Virus record (IMG/VR): IMGVR_UViG_3300034200_001896
Location: 21,764-85,763 of that record
DNA length: 64,000 nucleotides
Reading direction: 5' to 3' (one strand)
From: a virus
Part shown: piece after piece, positions 15,762 through 22,436 of the stretch
Numbering within the stretch: position 1 is the first letter of the stretch
How the letters are laid out: every line of letters starts with the position of its first letter
Position numbers and translations under genes: made by a program
Notes under the pieces: model-generated
The model's input: only the letters and a program-made list of their open reading frames with translations
The model's database searches: none
Told to the model about the DNA's origin: nothing

Positions 15762-16958
15762 ATGGCTAACGAGACTGAGCAGTTCGACCTTGACCGTTAT
15801 ATCTACAATCTCTTGCAGAACGAGCCGTTCTTTGCAGAGATTTCCCGCCATGTTGAGAAACGTTCCAGCACCGCAATCCCTACCGCTGGTGTGCGTATCA
15901 CCAAGGAGGGACAGTTTGAAATGATGTATAACCCTGCCTTCTTCCAGAAGCTTACCCGTGAGCAGCGGGCAGGTGTTATCAAGCATGAGTTTTATCATTT
16001 GGTTTTCGGTCACGTCACTGACCGTATGCCTGATGGTAAGATGTCTAAGAAGTGGAATATTGCAACTGACCTTGCAATCAATAGTCATATCAAGGATGAA
16101 CTGCCCTCAATGGCTTGCATCCCCGGTGTTGGTCCCTTCAAGGATTTGCCGTTGTTTGAATCGTCTGAGTGGTATTATAACAATCTGCCAAAGCAAGACG
16201 AAAAGAGCGGCAAGGGATTGGGTGAGGGTTCTCCTGATGGTGGTGGTGAGGGTGAATCTGATTCCTTCGACGACCATTCCCAGTGGGGTGAGAACGCAGA
16301 GAACCTTGACCCCGGATTGCGTGAACTCGCCAAGGAACGTCTGCGTGAAATGATGCGAAGCGCAGCAGAGGAGGCCAACAAATCCTCTAATGGTTGGGGT
16401 TCTGTCACTCATAATATCCGCAAGGAGATTATGGACCGTATCTCTGGCAAGATTGATTGGCGTGCGGTGCTGCGCTACTTCATCAAGACCTCTCAGCGTT
16501 CTGCAAAGACTAGCACGGTTAAGCGTATCAACAAGCGTTACGCTTACATCCATCCCGGTCAGAAGGTGCAGCGTCATGCTAAGATTGCCATTAGCATTGA
16601 CCAGAGCGGTTCTGTCTCGGATGAAATGCTGGAAGCTTTCTTCTCTGAACTAAACAACCTTGCAAAGATTGCCACGTTTACTGTGGTACCCTTTGATACG
16701 GAGGTTGATGATAACCTTGTTTATGTTTGGAAGAAGGGAATGTCTCGCAGGAAGGAACGTGTTAAGTATGGCGGAACTGACTTTGACGCTCCAACCAAGT
16801 ATGTTAATGATAAGGGGTTCGATGGACATATAGTGCTTACAGATATGCAGGCACCAAAGCCTATCACTAGCAAGTGCCAGCGTATGTGGATGACTACTAA
16901 AGATTGTATGTCGTCGGCCCCTTTTAAGACTCATGAGCGGGTAATCCCTGTTGAATAA
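15762..16958 (+). CDS. VWA-domain protein with N-terminal putative metallopeptidase domain (DUF2201-like)
   Basis: 398 residues. The N-terminal part has HEFYHLVFGH (about 72-81), a zinc-metallopeptidase-type HExxH, and the typical NIATDLAINSH. A Gly/Glu/Ser-rich linker (about 150-175) follows. The C-terminal domain is von Willebrand factor A-like with MIDAS DQSGSVS (about 282-288), later GGTDFDAP and VLTDMQ. MoxR ATPase plus VWA/DUF2201 pairs are a known chaperone-like arrangement. Here the ATPase is one gene upstream. The target is unknown; it could remodel a host complex or a virion part. Confidence 0.85.
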   Translation: MANETEQFDLDRYIYNLLQNEPFFAEISRHVEKRSSTAIPTAGVRITKEGQFEMMYNPAFFQKLTREQRAGVIKHEFYHLVFGHVTDRMPDGKMSKKWNIATDLAINSHIKDELPSMACIPGVGPFKDLPLFESSEWYYNNLPKQDEKSGKGLGEGSPDGGGEGESDSFDDHSQWGENAENLDPGLRELAKERLREMMRSAAEEANKSSNGWGSVTHNIRKEIMDRISGKIDWRAVLRYFIKTSQRSAKTSTVKRINKRYAYIHPGQKVQRHAKIAISIDQSGSVSDEMLEAFFSELNNLAKIATFTVVPFDTEVDDNLVYVWKKGMSRRKERVKYGGTDFDAPTKYVNDKGFDGHIVLTDMQAPKPITSKCQRMWMTTKDCMSSAPFKTHERVIPVE

Positions 16959-16970
16959 ATAAACACATAT

Positions 16971-17006
16971 GGTGTGGGCAGTAAGGCAGACGATACTGCC
17001 CACACC
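16971..17006 (+). terminator. Strong hairpin after the VWA gene
   Basis: 13-bp stem GGTGTGGGCAGTA / TACTGCCCACACC with a 10-base loop. No clear U-tract, so termination is inferred from position. Confidence 0.6.
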
Positions 17007-17032
17007 AATGATGTTTGATATAGCATTGCGGG

Positions 17033-17087
17033 GGCTGGGAATGGCAATAAACCTCCCAGTATATCAAAATCCAGCCGCCCCGTCAAG
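17033..17087 (+). repeat. Intergenic element GGGGCTGG...CCAGCCGCC-N2-GTCAAG
   Basis: GGGGCTGG pairs over about 30 bases with CCAGCCGCCCC (17071-17081), followed by GTCAAG. Related elements stand at 26537-26606, 27727-27790 and 29185-29205, each between a hairpin terminator and an operator-type promoter. Confidence 0.5.
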
Positions 17088-17102
17088 CACTATTTTCTAC
17101 CT

Positions 17103-17180
17103 GTCACCTACGGGTGACGTAACGTGGGGGTGACACCCTCTAAAAAACCGGTTGCAAAAAGGCGAGAGCAGAAGTATTAT
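17103..17180 (+). promoter_or_regulatory. Double-operator promoter, predicted leaderless
   Basis: Perfect GTCAC-N6-GTGAC at 17103-17118 directly followed by GTAAC-N6-GTGAC at 17119-17134, then TAAAAAACCGG, TTGCAA (17152-17157), 17 bases, TATTAT (17175-17180), six bases, ATG. Confidence 0.65.
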
Positions 17181-17186
17181 CTACCT

Positions 17187-17534
17187 ATGACCCCCACCGA
17201 AAAGCAATACGCAAAGAATGTTGGCAAGTTGTTTATCGCTAAGGACAGGCGATACAATACGGATAAGCAAAAGTTTGAGCATACTCATACTCTTTGTTTT
17301 GTCTATGGTATGTACCGTACTGGTTACAATGGTAAGAATGGTGCATATGGTTACAAGATACAATCTCTTTTTCCTAAACTAGAACAAGATTGGAGAATGG
17401 ATTATACTATAAGGTGTAAAGAGTTTAATGAAGGTGGTAGACGTGGCCACTGGCACAGGATGGATTATCTCCCCGCTACTCCTGAGAATACGGAACTGAT
17501 TGGAAAAGTTATTGACGTGCCAGAAAATGAATGA
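17187..17534 (+). CDS. IGKLF-subgroup small protein
   Basis: 115 residues from the ATG six bases after the -10 box; the open frame continues upstream through the promoter and is rejected. TEKQYAKNVGKLFIAKDRRYNTD is the subgroup opening, then LCFVYGMYRTGYNG and YGYKIQSLF. The motif with IAKDRRYNTD reappears at 17547 as ERTYNTD, so the two are tandem duplicates. Its last codons hold the -35 box of the next gene. Confidence 0.75.
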   Translation: MTPTEKQYAKNVGKLFIAKDRRYNTDKQKFEHTHTLCFVYGMYRTGYNGKNGAYGYKIQSLFPKLEQDWRMDYTIRCKEFNEGGRRGHWHRMDYLPATPENTELIGKVIDVPENE

Positions 17535-17540
17535 TAAGAT
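17512..17540 (+). promoter_or_regulatory. Promoter embedded in coding sequence, predicted leaderless
   Basis: TTGACG (17512-17517) within the end of the upstream gene, 17 bases, TAAGAT (17535-17540), six bases, ATG at 17547. Confidence 0.6.
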
Positions 17541-17546
17541 GATTAT

Positions 17547-17882
17547 ATGAGTCAGACAGAAAAGCGATACAACAAACACATAGGCAAACTGTTTTGGTGT
17601 GGTGAACGAACATATAATACAGATGTAAGCGGATATCATCATTACTTTACGCTTGTAATGATTAGGGGAATAGAAAAAGAAAAATACAACAAGAAATACC
17701 AATATATTGTAGATGTAATATCTTCCCCATATAAACATAACGAAGGAGAAACTTACAAAGTTGGATGTGCGTATTTCTGTAATGATTTGTTGGAAGTTAT
17801 TACCCAGTATGGAAATGGATACTTCCCAGCGACTACAGGAGATTTAGAAAAAGATGTTGCCCAAATCCAGAAAGCGTGTTAA
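17547..17882 (+). CDS. IGKLF-subgroup small protein
   Basis: 111 residues: TEKRYNKHIGKLFWCGERTYNTD, LVMIRGIEKEKYN, YQYIVDVISS and a C-terminal YFPATTGDLEKDV comparable to YLPATPENTELI of its upstream neighbour. More AT-rich than that neighbour although clearly related. Confidence 0.75.
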   Translation: MSQTEKRYNKHIGKLFWCGERTYNTDVSGYHHYFTLVMIRGIEKEKYNKKYQYIVDVISSPYKHNEGETYKVGCAYFCNDLLEVITQYGNGYFPATTGDLEKDVAQIQKAC

Positions 17883-17883
17883 G

Positions 17884-18015
17884 ATGGGTTGCAAGCACAA
17901 GTATCAAGTCCGCATCGGATACGAGGAAGCGGAAAGCTTTGCAGGAGATATGTATCAGCTAGAAGTGACAGAGGTTTATGAATGTTTGGACTGTAAGAAA
18001 ATCGTCAAGGTCTAG
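17884..18015 (+). CDS. Short zinc-finger-like protein
   Basis: 43 residues, starting directly after the previous stop. CKH near the N-terminus and CLDC near the C-terminus could bind one zinc ion. No ribosome site beyond the preceding gene's end, so translation would be coupled. No function known. Confidence 0.6.
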   Translation: MGCKHKYQVRIGYEEAESFAGDMYQLEVTEVYECLDCKKIVKV

Positions 18016-18129
18016 AAAAAAGATATTGACCTCCAGCACAAAATAGAATAAGATGGTTTCTGAAGTTAAGCGAAGTGATTGCAGTTAACCCTAACCAGAA
18101 GTTCACTCTCACTAAGGACAATAACTATT

Positions 18130-18420
18130 ATGGCTACCATTTCTAACTCTGACGTTCTCTCCGCTGTGCAGACTTTCGTTTCCTCTAACAACCGTCCCTG
18201 CCCTGCCCATTTCCTGACTGAGAAGTTTGGTGATGATGTGCTGGATGTGATTGACGAGTTGAAGGCTTCGGGTGTTCTGCTTGGTCTGCGTGGTCGCAAC
18301 GGTGGTCTTGCCACTCCTGATTCCGAGATTGTGGCTAAGCGTTCTGCCAAGTCTAAGACTGTAAGCAATACTAACGAGCCTGCCTCCGAGGCTGCCGAGA
18401 CTGTGGCTGCCGTTGGGTAA
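18130..18420 (+). CDS. Possible winged-helix DNA-binding protein
   Basis: 96 residues from ATG 18130 (AAGGACA upstream). Residues about 1-55 read as a winged helix: SDVLSAVQTFV, AHFLTEKFGDDVLDVIDELKASGVL as helices, and LRGRNGGLATPD as the wing. A disordered tail follows (Ser/Ala/Lys/Glu-rich). A candidate regulator of the operator-type promoters, but this is speculation from size and fold. Promoter TTGACC-N17-TAAGAT lies near 18022-18050. Confidence 0.6.
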   Translation: MATISNSDVLSAVQTFVSSNNRPCPAHFLTEKFGDDVLDVIDELKASGVLLGLRGRNGGLATPDSEIVAKRSAKSKTVSNTNEPASEAAETVAAVG

Positions 18421-18440
18421 GCTGATGTAGATGTGGTAAA

Positions 18441-18487
18441 GGCAGGGAGGCAGAAACTTTAACTCTGTCCTCCCTGCCTGTTGTTTC
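18441..18487 (+). terminator. Rho-independent terminator
   Basis: 10-bp stem GGCAGGGAGG / CCTCCCTGCC with an inner CAGA/TCTG pair, followed by TGTTGTTT. Confidence 0.75.
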
Positions 18488-18507
18488 TAACATAAGGATT
18501 AACCAAA

Positions 18508-18678
18508 ATGTCACTGTGGCGTTGTTCAGTTTGTCATAAGGCAGGTCTTGAAGATGATTTTGTTTTCGTTCCTGTTGATGATACTCATGAGGATATATAC
18601 TGTTTTGATTGTGCTCCTCCAGAGGCAATGAAACAGCATTGGCCTGTCGATGAGGAGGAAGACAATGACAGCGACTGA
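18508..18678 (+). CDS. Small zinc-ribbon protein
   Basis: 56 residues, AAGGATTAACC upstream. CSVC and CFDC (C-x2-C twice) form a likely zinc ribbon; the C-terminus is acidic (DEEEDNDSD). Its end overlaps the next start by 14 bases in another frame. Confidence 0.7.
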   Translation: MSLWRCSVCHKAGLEDDFVFVPVDDTHEDIYCFDCAPPEAMKQHWPVDEEEDNDSD

Positions 18679-18949
18679 GAGGAATTATAGAAAGTATCTT
18701 GGCAAGCTTTATTGGTCTACTAACAGAGGTTCGCTTGTGACTATCGAAGCAGTTAAACGTTCACAATACGGTAACCGTTGGAAATTTGATATATTCTATA
18801 TGAATGCCAACGTTGGACAGCAGACTAGAAAGATTGATTGTGTAAGAATAGCCAACCTAATTAAAGAAGGTACTTGGATTCCAGCAGACCAGTATATCAA
18901 AAACCCGCCTCCCGCTGTCAAGCTGAAAGTAGCAGAAAAAAGTTGTTGA
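18665..18949 (+). CDS. IGKLF-subgroup small protein
   Basis: 94 residues from ATG 18665 with GAGGAGGAAG upstream. TERNYRKYLGKLYWSTNRG, LVTIEAVKRSQYG, WKFDIFYMN, then a linker with PPPAVKLKV. Last codons hold the -35 box of the gene at 18983. Confidence 0.75.
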   Translation: MTATERNYRKYLGKLYWSTNRGSLVTIEAVKRSQYGNRWKFDIFYMNANVGQQTRKIDCVRIANLIKEGTWIPADQYIKNPPPAVKLKVAEKSC

Positions 18950-18973
18950 CTTCCTCCACCACTCTGGTATTAT
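18946..18973 (+). promoter_or_regulatory. Promoter
   Basis: TTGACT (18946-18951), 16 bases, TATTAT (18968-18973), nine bases, ATG at 18983. Leader very short or absent. Confidence 0.6.
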
Positions 18974-18982
18974 CTTCCCATC

Positions 18983-19660
18983 ATGAGCACTTGGAAATAC
19001 AACCGAATGTATGCAGCACAGGCACGTACTCCTGTTGAGAAGGTTACGGATGCTACCATCCCCACTCGCATTGATGCTATTCTGAATAACGGTATCTGTA
19101 ACGATTGGGAAAAGAACTTCTGTACTTCCATTAAGGAAAGCTTTACCAAGTATCAGGGTCTGACTAAGGGGCAATATGATACGTTTGTGAAGGTTGAACA
19201 GCGTTACGATTCTGCTGCTGTTACGGCACGTAATAACTGGAATGCCGCTTGGGATGCCAGCAAGAAGGCGAAGTGGGATAAGATGATTGAGTATTATTCC
19301 AAGACACCTTACTACAAGGGAGCGACGGATAAGGTTAGGGTTAATCCTAACTATATCCCCAGCGAAAAGGAATACGCTGCAATCTGCGAAAACAAGTATG
19401 CTGTCAAGATGCTTGCCCAGCAGAATATTCCTCCCAAGTATAAGTGTGGTGAGCTGACTGTGTATAAGGAATATGGTAACTATCGTTTGGCAACTGTTGT
19501 TGAAGTTGGCAACGTTGATAGTTGGGTTAAGGGTAGTCGCACTTACAAGATTAACATCGTGGGTGAAGCTGCCATTAAACTAGTTGAGGAGCGGGATATG
19601 TTGTATTACCGTGACTCGATTATCCCCAAGTTGACTAAAAAGGATGAAGTACCTTTTTAG
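18983..19660 (+). CDS. Hypothetical protein, helical N-terminus and SH3-like C-terminus
   Basis: 225 residues. Residues about 40-75 (NDWEKNFCTSIKESF...LTKGQYDTFVKVEQRY) match a helical motif found in many phage proteins of unknown role. The last 75 residues read like the SH3-like family: CGELTVYKEYG, RLATVVEVG, YKINIVGEA. If so this is a second fusion of that domain. Function unknown. Confidence 0.7.
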   Translation: MSTWKYNRMYAAQARTPVEKVTDATIPTRIDAILNNGICNDWEKNFCTSIKESFTKYQGLTKGQYDTFVKVEQRYDSAAVTARNNWNAAWDASKKAKWDKMIEYYSKTPYYKGATDKVRVNPNYIPSEKEYAAICENKYAVKMLAQQNIPPKYKCGELTVYKEYGNYRLATVVEVGNVDSWVKGSRTYKINIVGEAAIKLVEERDMLYYRDSIIPKLTKKDEVPF

Positions 19661-19710
19661 TTCACACTGAAAGCCCACTGTGATACTATATACACAGTGC
19701 GGCGGCTAGC

Positions 19711-19869
19711 ATGGAAAACAAAACAATGAACAAAGATATCAAGACCCGAGACTATTTCATGTTGCTTATTATCAACGGTGTTACCAAGAGCGGCACCCAT
19801 AAGGATAAGAAGCGGGAACAAAATAAAAAAGAGTGCAGAAAAAAGGTTGACACTCGCAGGGAAGATTGA
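19711..19869 (+). CDS. Short basic protein
   Basis: 52 residues preceded by TTCACA-N17-TACTAT about 40 bases upstream. N-terminus RDYFMLLIINGVT may be a short strand-helix; the C-terminal half is Lys/Arg-rich. The consensus promoter at 19847 lies inside its last codons. Confidence 0.5.
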   Translation: MENKTMNKDIKTRDYFMLLIINGVTKSGTHKDKKREQNKKECRKKVDTRRED

Positions 19870-19875
19870 TAGAAT
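19847..19875 (+). promoter_or_regulatory. Consensus promoter ahead of the tRNA cluster
   Basis: TTGACA (19847-19852), 17 bases, TAGAAT (19870-19875). First of three related promoters each ending TA(G/T)AATAGATG. Confidence 0.65.
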
Positions 19876-19930
19876 AGATGGGCAGCAGGAAGCAAACAAA
19901 AAAGAATAGCAGAAGCCTAAAAGAAAGTGC

Positions 19931-19959
19931 TAGACAAGTAGGAAGAAGTGATGTAGAAT
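19931..19959 (+). promoter_or_regulatory. Second tRNA promoter
   Basis: TAGACA, 17 bases, TAGAAT (19954-19959), then AGATGATG. Fifteen bases before the first tRNA. Confidence 0.5.
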
Positions 19960-19973
19960 AGATGATGTAAAAC

Positions 19974-20058
19974 GGACTCGACGGTTGGACTGACCACTCG
20001 CTTATAACGAGTTGCACTAGATTGGTGTTGGGATAGGGTTCGATTCCCTACGGGTCCA
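19974..20058 (+). tRNA. tRNA with UAU anticodon and long variable arm (Ile by anticodon, identity uncertain)
   Basis: Acceptor GGACTCG / CGGGTCC, anticodon stem ACTCG / CGAGT with loop CTTATAA giving anticodon UAU (reads AUA), T-arm TAGGG-TTCGATT-CCCTA, discriminator A. The 21-base variable region contains a GCAC/GTGT stem, which is a Leu/Ser/Tyr feature and not expected for tRNA-Ile. Confidence 0.7.
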
Positions 20059-20071
20059 TAGAAGAAAGTAG

Positions 20072-20101
20072 TTGACAAGTGAATAGCAGTTGATGTATAA
20101 T
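20072..20101 (+). promoter_or_regulatory. Third tRNA promoter
   Basis: TTGACA, 18 bases, TATAAT (20096-20101), nine bases before tRNA-Leu. Confidence 0.65.
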
Positions 20102-20110
20102 AGATGTGTC

Positions 20111-20194
20111 GCCCCCATGGTGGAATCGGTAGACACAACAGACTTAAAATCTGTCGTCCGCAAGGGCATCCCCGTTCGACTCGGGGTGGGGGCA
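20111..20194 (+). tRNA. tRNA-Leu(UAA)
   Basis: GCCCCCA / TGGGGGC acceptor, anticodon loop CTTAAAA, long variable arm, T-arm with GTTCGAC, discriminator A. Confidence 0.92.
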
Positions 20195-20211
20195 TGATGT
20201 AAAGTTGTAAA

Positions 20212-20284
20212 GGGTCTGTAACTCAATGGTTAGAGTACTCGCCTTTTAAGCGATAAGTTGTCGGTTCGAGTCCGACCAGACCCA
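20212..20284 (+). tRNA. tRNA-Lys(UUU)
   Basis: GGGTCTG / CAGACCC acceptor, anticodon loop CTTTTAA, T-loop TTCGAGT. Confidence 0.92.
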
Positions 20285-20286
20285 CT

Positions 20287-20670
20287 ATGAATAAACGTAA
20301 AACTCCAATAATTGGAGAATATGAAATTAGAAATTGCAGCAAACATGGTGAGGTTCGCTATGTGAAAGAATCTAGTGGCTACTGGCGTTGTACGAAATGC
20401 AGAAATGCAAATGTTAGCAATCGTAGAGACAAATTGAAGTTAATGGCAATTGAATATAAAGGCGGGGAATGTCAGAAATGCGGATATAATAAATGTAATA
20501 GAGCATTAGCATTTCATCATCTAGACCCAACACAAAAAGATTTTGGTTTAGCAAAAAGCGGATTAACAAGAAGTTGGGAAAAGATGAAAGAAGAACTTGA
20601 CAAGTGCATATTGGTATGTCATAATTGTCACGCAGAAATACATGATGAAGAACATATAAGAAGTTATTAG
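20287..20670 (+). CDS. HNH homing-type endonuclease in the tRNA cluster
   Basis: 127 residues starting three bases after tRNA-Lys. N-terminal zinc pair CTKC, then CQKCGYNKC, the HNH core FHHLDPTQKDF, and CILVCHNCHAEIHDE. A freestanding endonuclease that cuts DNA and probably spreads with the adjoining tRNA genes. Same subfamily as the minus-strand gene at 21119. Confidence 0.85.
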   Translation: MNKRKTPIIGEYEIRNCSKHGEVRYVKESSGYWRCTKCRNANVSNRRDKLKLMAIEYKGGECQKCGYNKCNRALAFHHLDPTQKDFGLAKSGLTRSWEKMKEELDKCILVCHNCHAEIHDEEHIRSY

Positions 20671-20671
20671 T

Positions 20672-20745
20672 AGGGGCATAGTTTAATTGGCAAAACCTCT
20701 GACTTTGAATCAGATGACGTGAAGGTTCGATTCCTTCTGCCCCTT
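20672..20745 (+). tRNA. tRNA-Gln(UUG)
   Basis: AGGGGCA / TGCCCCT acceptor, stem TCTGA/TCAGA with loop CTTTGAA, T-arm GAAGG-TTCGATT-CCTTC. Confidence 0.9.
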
Positions 20746-20758
20746 TGTTGTGTTGTAT

Positions 20759-20832
20759 TCCCAAGTAGCTCAGTTGGTAGAAGCGCCGAACTGTTAATTC
20801 GGATGTCGTTGGTTCGAATCCAACCTTGGGAG
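20759..20832 (+). tRNA. tRNA-Asn(GUU)
   Basis: TCCCAAG / CTTGGGA acceptor, CCGAA/TTCGG stem with loop CTGTTAA, discriminator G. Confidence 0.92.
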
Positions 20833-20848
20833 CAGGTAGTATGTAGTC

Positions 20849-20921
20849 GGCCCTATCATCTAGAGGTCTAGGATACCGCCCTTTCAAGGCGATTACGCGA
20901 GTTCGAATCTCGCTAGGGTCA
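20849..20921 (+). tRNA. tRNA-Glu(UUC)
   Basis: GGCCCTA / TAGGGTC acceptor, loop CTTTCAA, T-loop TTCGAAT, discriminator A. Confidence 0.92.
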
Positions 20922-20922
20922 T

Positions 20923-21135
20923 ATGGAAATCAAAGAAGGTGACTTGGTTTGGAATAAATTTAATGGCTATGGGACGGTACTAAAGATTAGGATTGAATAT
21001 TGCGCCGTCTATTGGTATGCACCGACAAACCCAACAGAGAACACAAACTATCTTAAACCAGATTATCATGTAAAGTATGTAAGACAGTGGAAACGTAATG
21101 TTGAAGATAAATGCAGCGTTAGCTCAATTGGATAG
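20923..21135 (+). CDS. SH3-like family member between tRNAs
   Basis: 70 residues starting one base after tRNA-Glu: IKEGDLVWN, GYGTVLKIRI, CAVYWYAP, then a C-terminal WKRN helix. The last codons run into the tRNA fragment at 21113. Confidence 0.75.
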   Translation: MEIKEGDLVWNKFNGYGTVLKIRIEYCAVYWYAPTNPTENTNYLKPDYHVKYVRQWKRNVEDKCSVSSIG

Positions 21136-21150
21136 AGCCGTGATGCCTTA
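21113..21150 (+). pseudogene. 5' half of a tRNA gene, truncated
   Basis: GCAGCGT-TAGCTCAATTGGATAGAGC is a normal acceptor strand plus D-arm, then the anticodon arm starts but no matching 3' half follows. Instead the sequence continues as the 3' part of the minus-strand HNH gene, whose stop and last codons lie within the tRNA half. Confidence 0.6.
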
Positions 21151-21481
21151 GTCTATGGCAATTAGAACAAAGCAATATGCACTTATCAAGTTCTTGTTTT
21201 AACCTTTCATCGCTAACCATCTTTGCTCTATCCCATGCCATATCTTTCTTTGATGGGTCTAAGTGATGAAAATCATAAACAGAGAAATGATATGTCTGTT
21301 TGCAATCGTGACATTTATCGCCTTTATCTTTTATGGCTTTTATTTTTCTCTCTCTCCAACGGTTAATACAATAACTACTAAAACATTTCTTACATCTTGA
21401 CATAAATCTACCTTTAGTTCCAGCTTTCTTGTAACCGTTTAATTCATTAATTTCTACTTTACAATCTGTGCAAACTGACAT
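21119..21481 (-). CDS. HNH endonuclease inserted at a tRNA
   Basis: 120 residues on the minus strand, GGAGATAC before the start. Zinc pairs CTDC and CKKC, then CHDC, FHHLDPSKKD and CILLCSNCHRLRHH. Its final residues GSIQLS are encoded by the complement of a tRNA 5' half, indicating insertion into, or recombination with, a tRNA gene. Confidence 0.85.
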   Translation of the reverse strand: MSVCTDCKVEINELNGYKKAGTKGRFMSRCKKCFSSYCINRWRERKIKAIKDKGDKCHDCKQTYHFSVYDFHHLDPSKKDMAWDRAKMVSDERLKQELDKCILLCSNCHRLRHHGSIQLS

Positions 21482-21495
21482 ATAGTATCTCCTAT

Positions 21496-21564
21496 GCCCC
21501 GTGTAGCGGACCTACTAGTTGGTCTTCTAAACCGACAAAAACCGTTCGACTCGGTTACGGGGTG
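21496..21564 (+). tRNA. tRNA-Arg(UCU)
   Basis: GCCCCGT / ACGGGGT acceptor, TTGGT/ACCGA stem with loop CTTCTAA. D-loop is short (GTAG-CGGAC-CTAC), total 69 bases. Reads AGA, frequent in the AT-rich genes of the window. Confidence 0.8.
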
Positions 21565-21605
21565 CTATAGTAAGTAGTTGGGTAAAACAGAAAAGTCTAC
21601 CTAAA

Positions 21606-21809
21606 ATGACAACAATAAATGTTGGTGATTTGCTGCGTACTAATAGTTGGTTTGGTGTTGTGATGCGTATAGATGAAGGAAATAATTACGAAGAAACTGC
21701 ATATATGGTTCACTGGTTCTTCCCTGACAATAGAAATCCTATTAGTATGATAAACGGTTATAATGCATTAAAGTATAGAATTAATGTATTGACAATACTT
21801 GGAAAGTAG
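21606..21809 (+). CDS. SH3-like family member
   Basis: 67 residues: INVGDLLRT, WFGVVMRID, YMVHWFFPD, C-terminal LKYRINVLTIL. Last codons contain TTGACA. No clear promoter or ribosome site upstream. Confidence 0.75.
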   Translation: MTTINVGDLLRTNSWFGVVMRIDEGNNYEETAYMVHWFFPDNRNPISMINGYNALKYRINVLTILGK

Positions 21810-21842
21810 TGTATAATATTTTCCCTCACGCTGTGCTGTTAT

Positions 21843-21925
21843 GGGGATGTTGACAGTAAGGTTACTGACGTGGACTGTAAATCCGCTGCCATTAGGCCAA
21901 CTAGGTTCATGTCCTAGCATCCCCA
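21843..21925 (+). tRNA. tRNA-Tyr(GUA)
   Basis: GGGGATG / CATCCCC acceptor, GTGGA/TCCGC stem with loop CTGTAAA, long variable arm expected for bacterial Tyr, discriminator A. Confidence 0.9.
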
Positions 21926-21935
21926 TCTTTTTTTC

Positions 21936-21963
21936 TTGACTTTCCCTCCAGCTTCGGTATACT
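21936..21963 (+). promoter_or_regulatory. Promoter, predicted leaderless
   Basis: TTGACT (21936-21941), 16 bases, TATACT (21958-21963), then AGCCGCC and ATG at 21971. Confidence 0.65.
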
Positions 21964-21970
21964 AGCCGCC

Positions 21971-22186
21971 ATGTTAAAGACAAGAAAGCTGAATCTAGGT
22001 GACTTGGTTGCGGTAACAGAGCATAAAGACAATATCACTATTGGAATGATTGTAGAATTTGACGATGCTTATACTACCTACAAGATTGAGTGGTGCAACG
22101 GTAAACATATCTGGGCTAAGGCATCGTGGATAACTACCCAACAGTACCGTAACATTTTCCTTGACTGGAAGGCACAACTGTTATAG
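21971..22186 (+). CDS. SH3-like family member
   Basis: 71 residues: LNLGDLVAV, TIGMIVEFD, YKIEWCNGKHIW, FLDWKAQLL. The Leu-Asp-Trp codons near its end supply the TTGACT box used by the next gene. Confidence 0.85.
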   Translation: MLKTRKLNLGDLVAVTEHKDNITIGMIVEFDDAYTTYKIEWCNGKHIWAKASWITTQQYRNIFLDWKAQLL

Positions 22187-22189
22187 GAT
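22161..22189 (+). promoter_or_regulatory. Promoter inside coding sequence
   Basis: TTGACT (22161-22166), 17 bases, TAGGAT (22184-22189), seven bases, GTG at 22197. Confidence 0.5.
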
Positions 22190-22196
22190 ACTTCCC

Positions 22197-22436
22197 GTGA
22201 ACGACCCTTACATCGGCAAGTTGTTCCTCATGGATTGGCATCCTCCATCGTTCGGTGTTAACCCGACTCAGCGTATATATCTTTTCATGGTTGTCGGCAA
22301 GGGTAAAGAACATCATACCAAGCAAGGTTATATTTGTGAGTCCCTGACTTCGGGTAGGCAATATATCTACAACGAATACGAGATTATCTCAGGACTTGTG
22401 CAATACAAGCAATGGAAGGAGCAAAATAATGTTTGA
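22197..22436 (+). CDS. SH3-like/IGKLF family member with GTG start
   Basis: 79 residues from GTG 22197. DPYIGKLFLMD, LFMVVGKG, GYICESLTSGRQYIYNEYEI. YIYNEYEI matches the ends of array members 20 and 21 (YNTREI, YNDYEM), while IGKLF matches the other subgroup, so it bridges the two. The longer upstream frame overlaps the previous gene and is less likely. Confidence 0.7.
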   Translation: MNDPYIGKLFLMDWHPPSFGVNPTQRIYLFMVVGKGKEHHTKQGYICESLTSGRQYIYNEYEIISGLVQYKQWKEQNNV

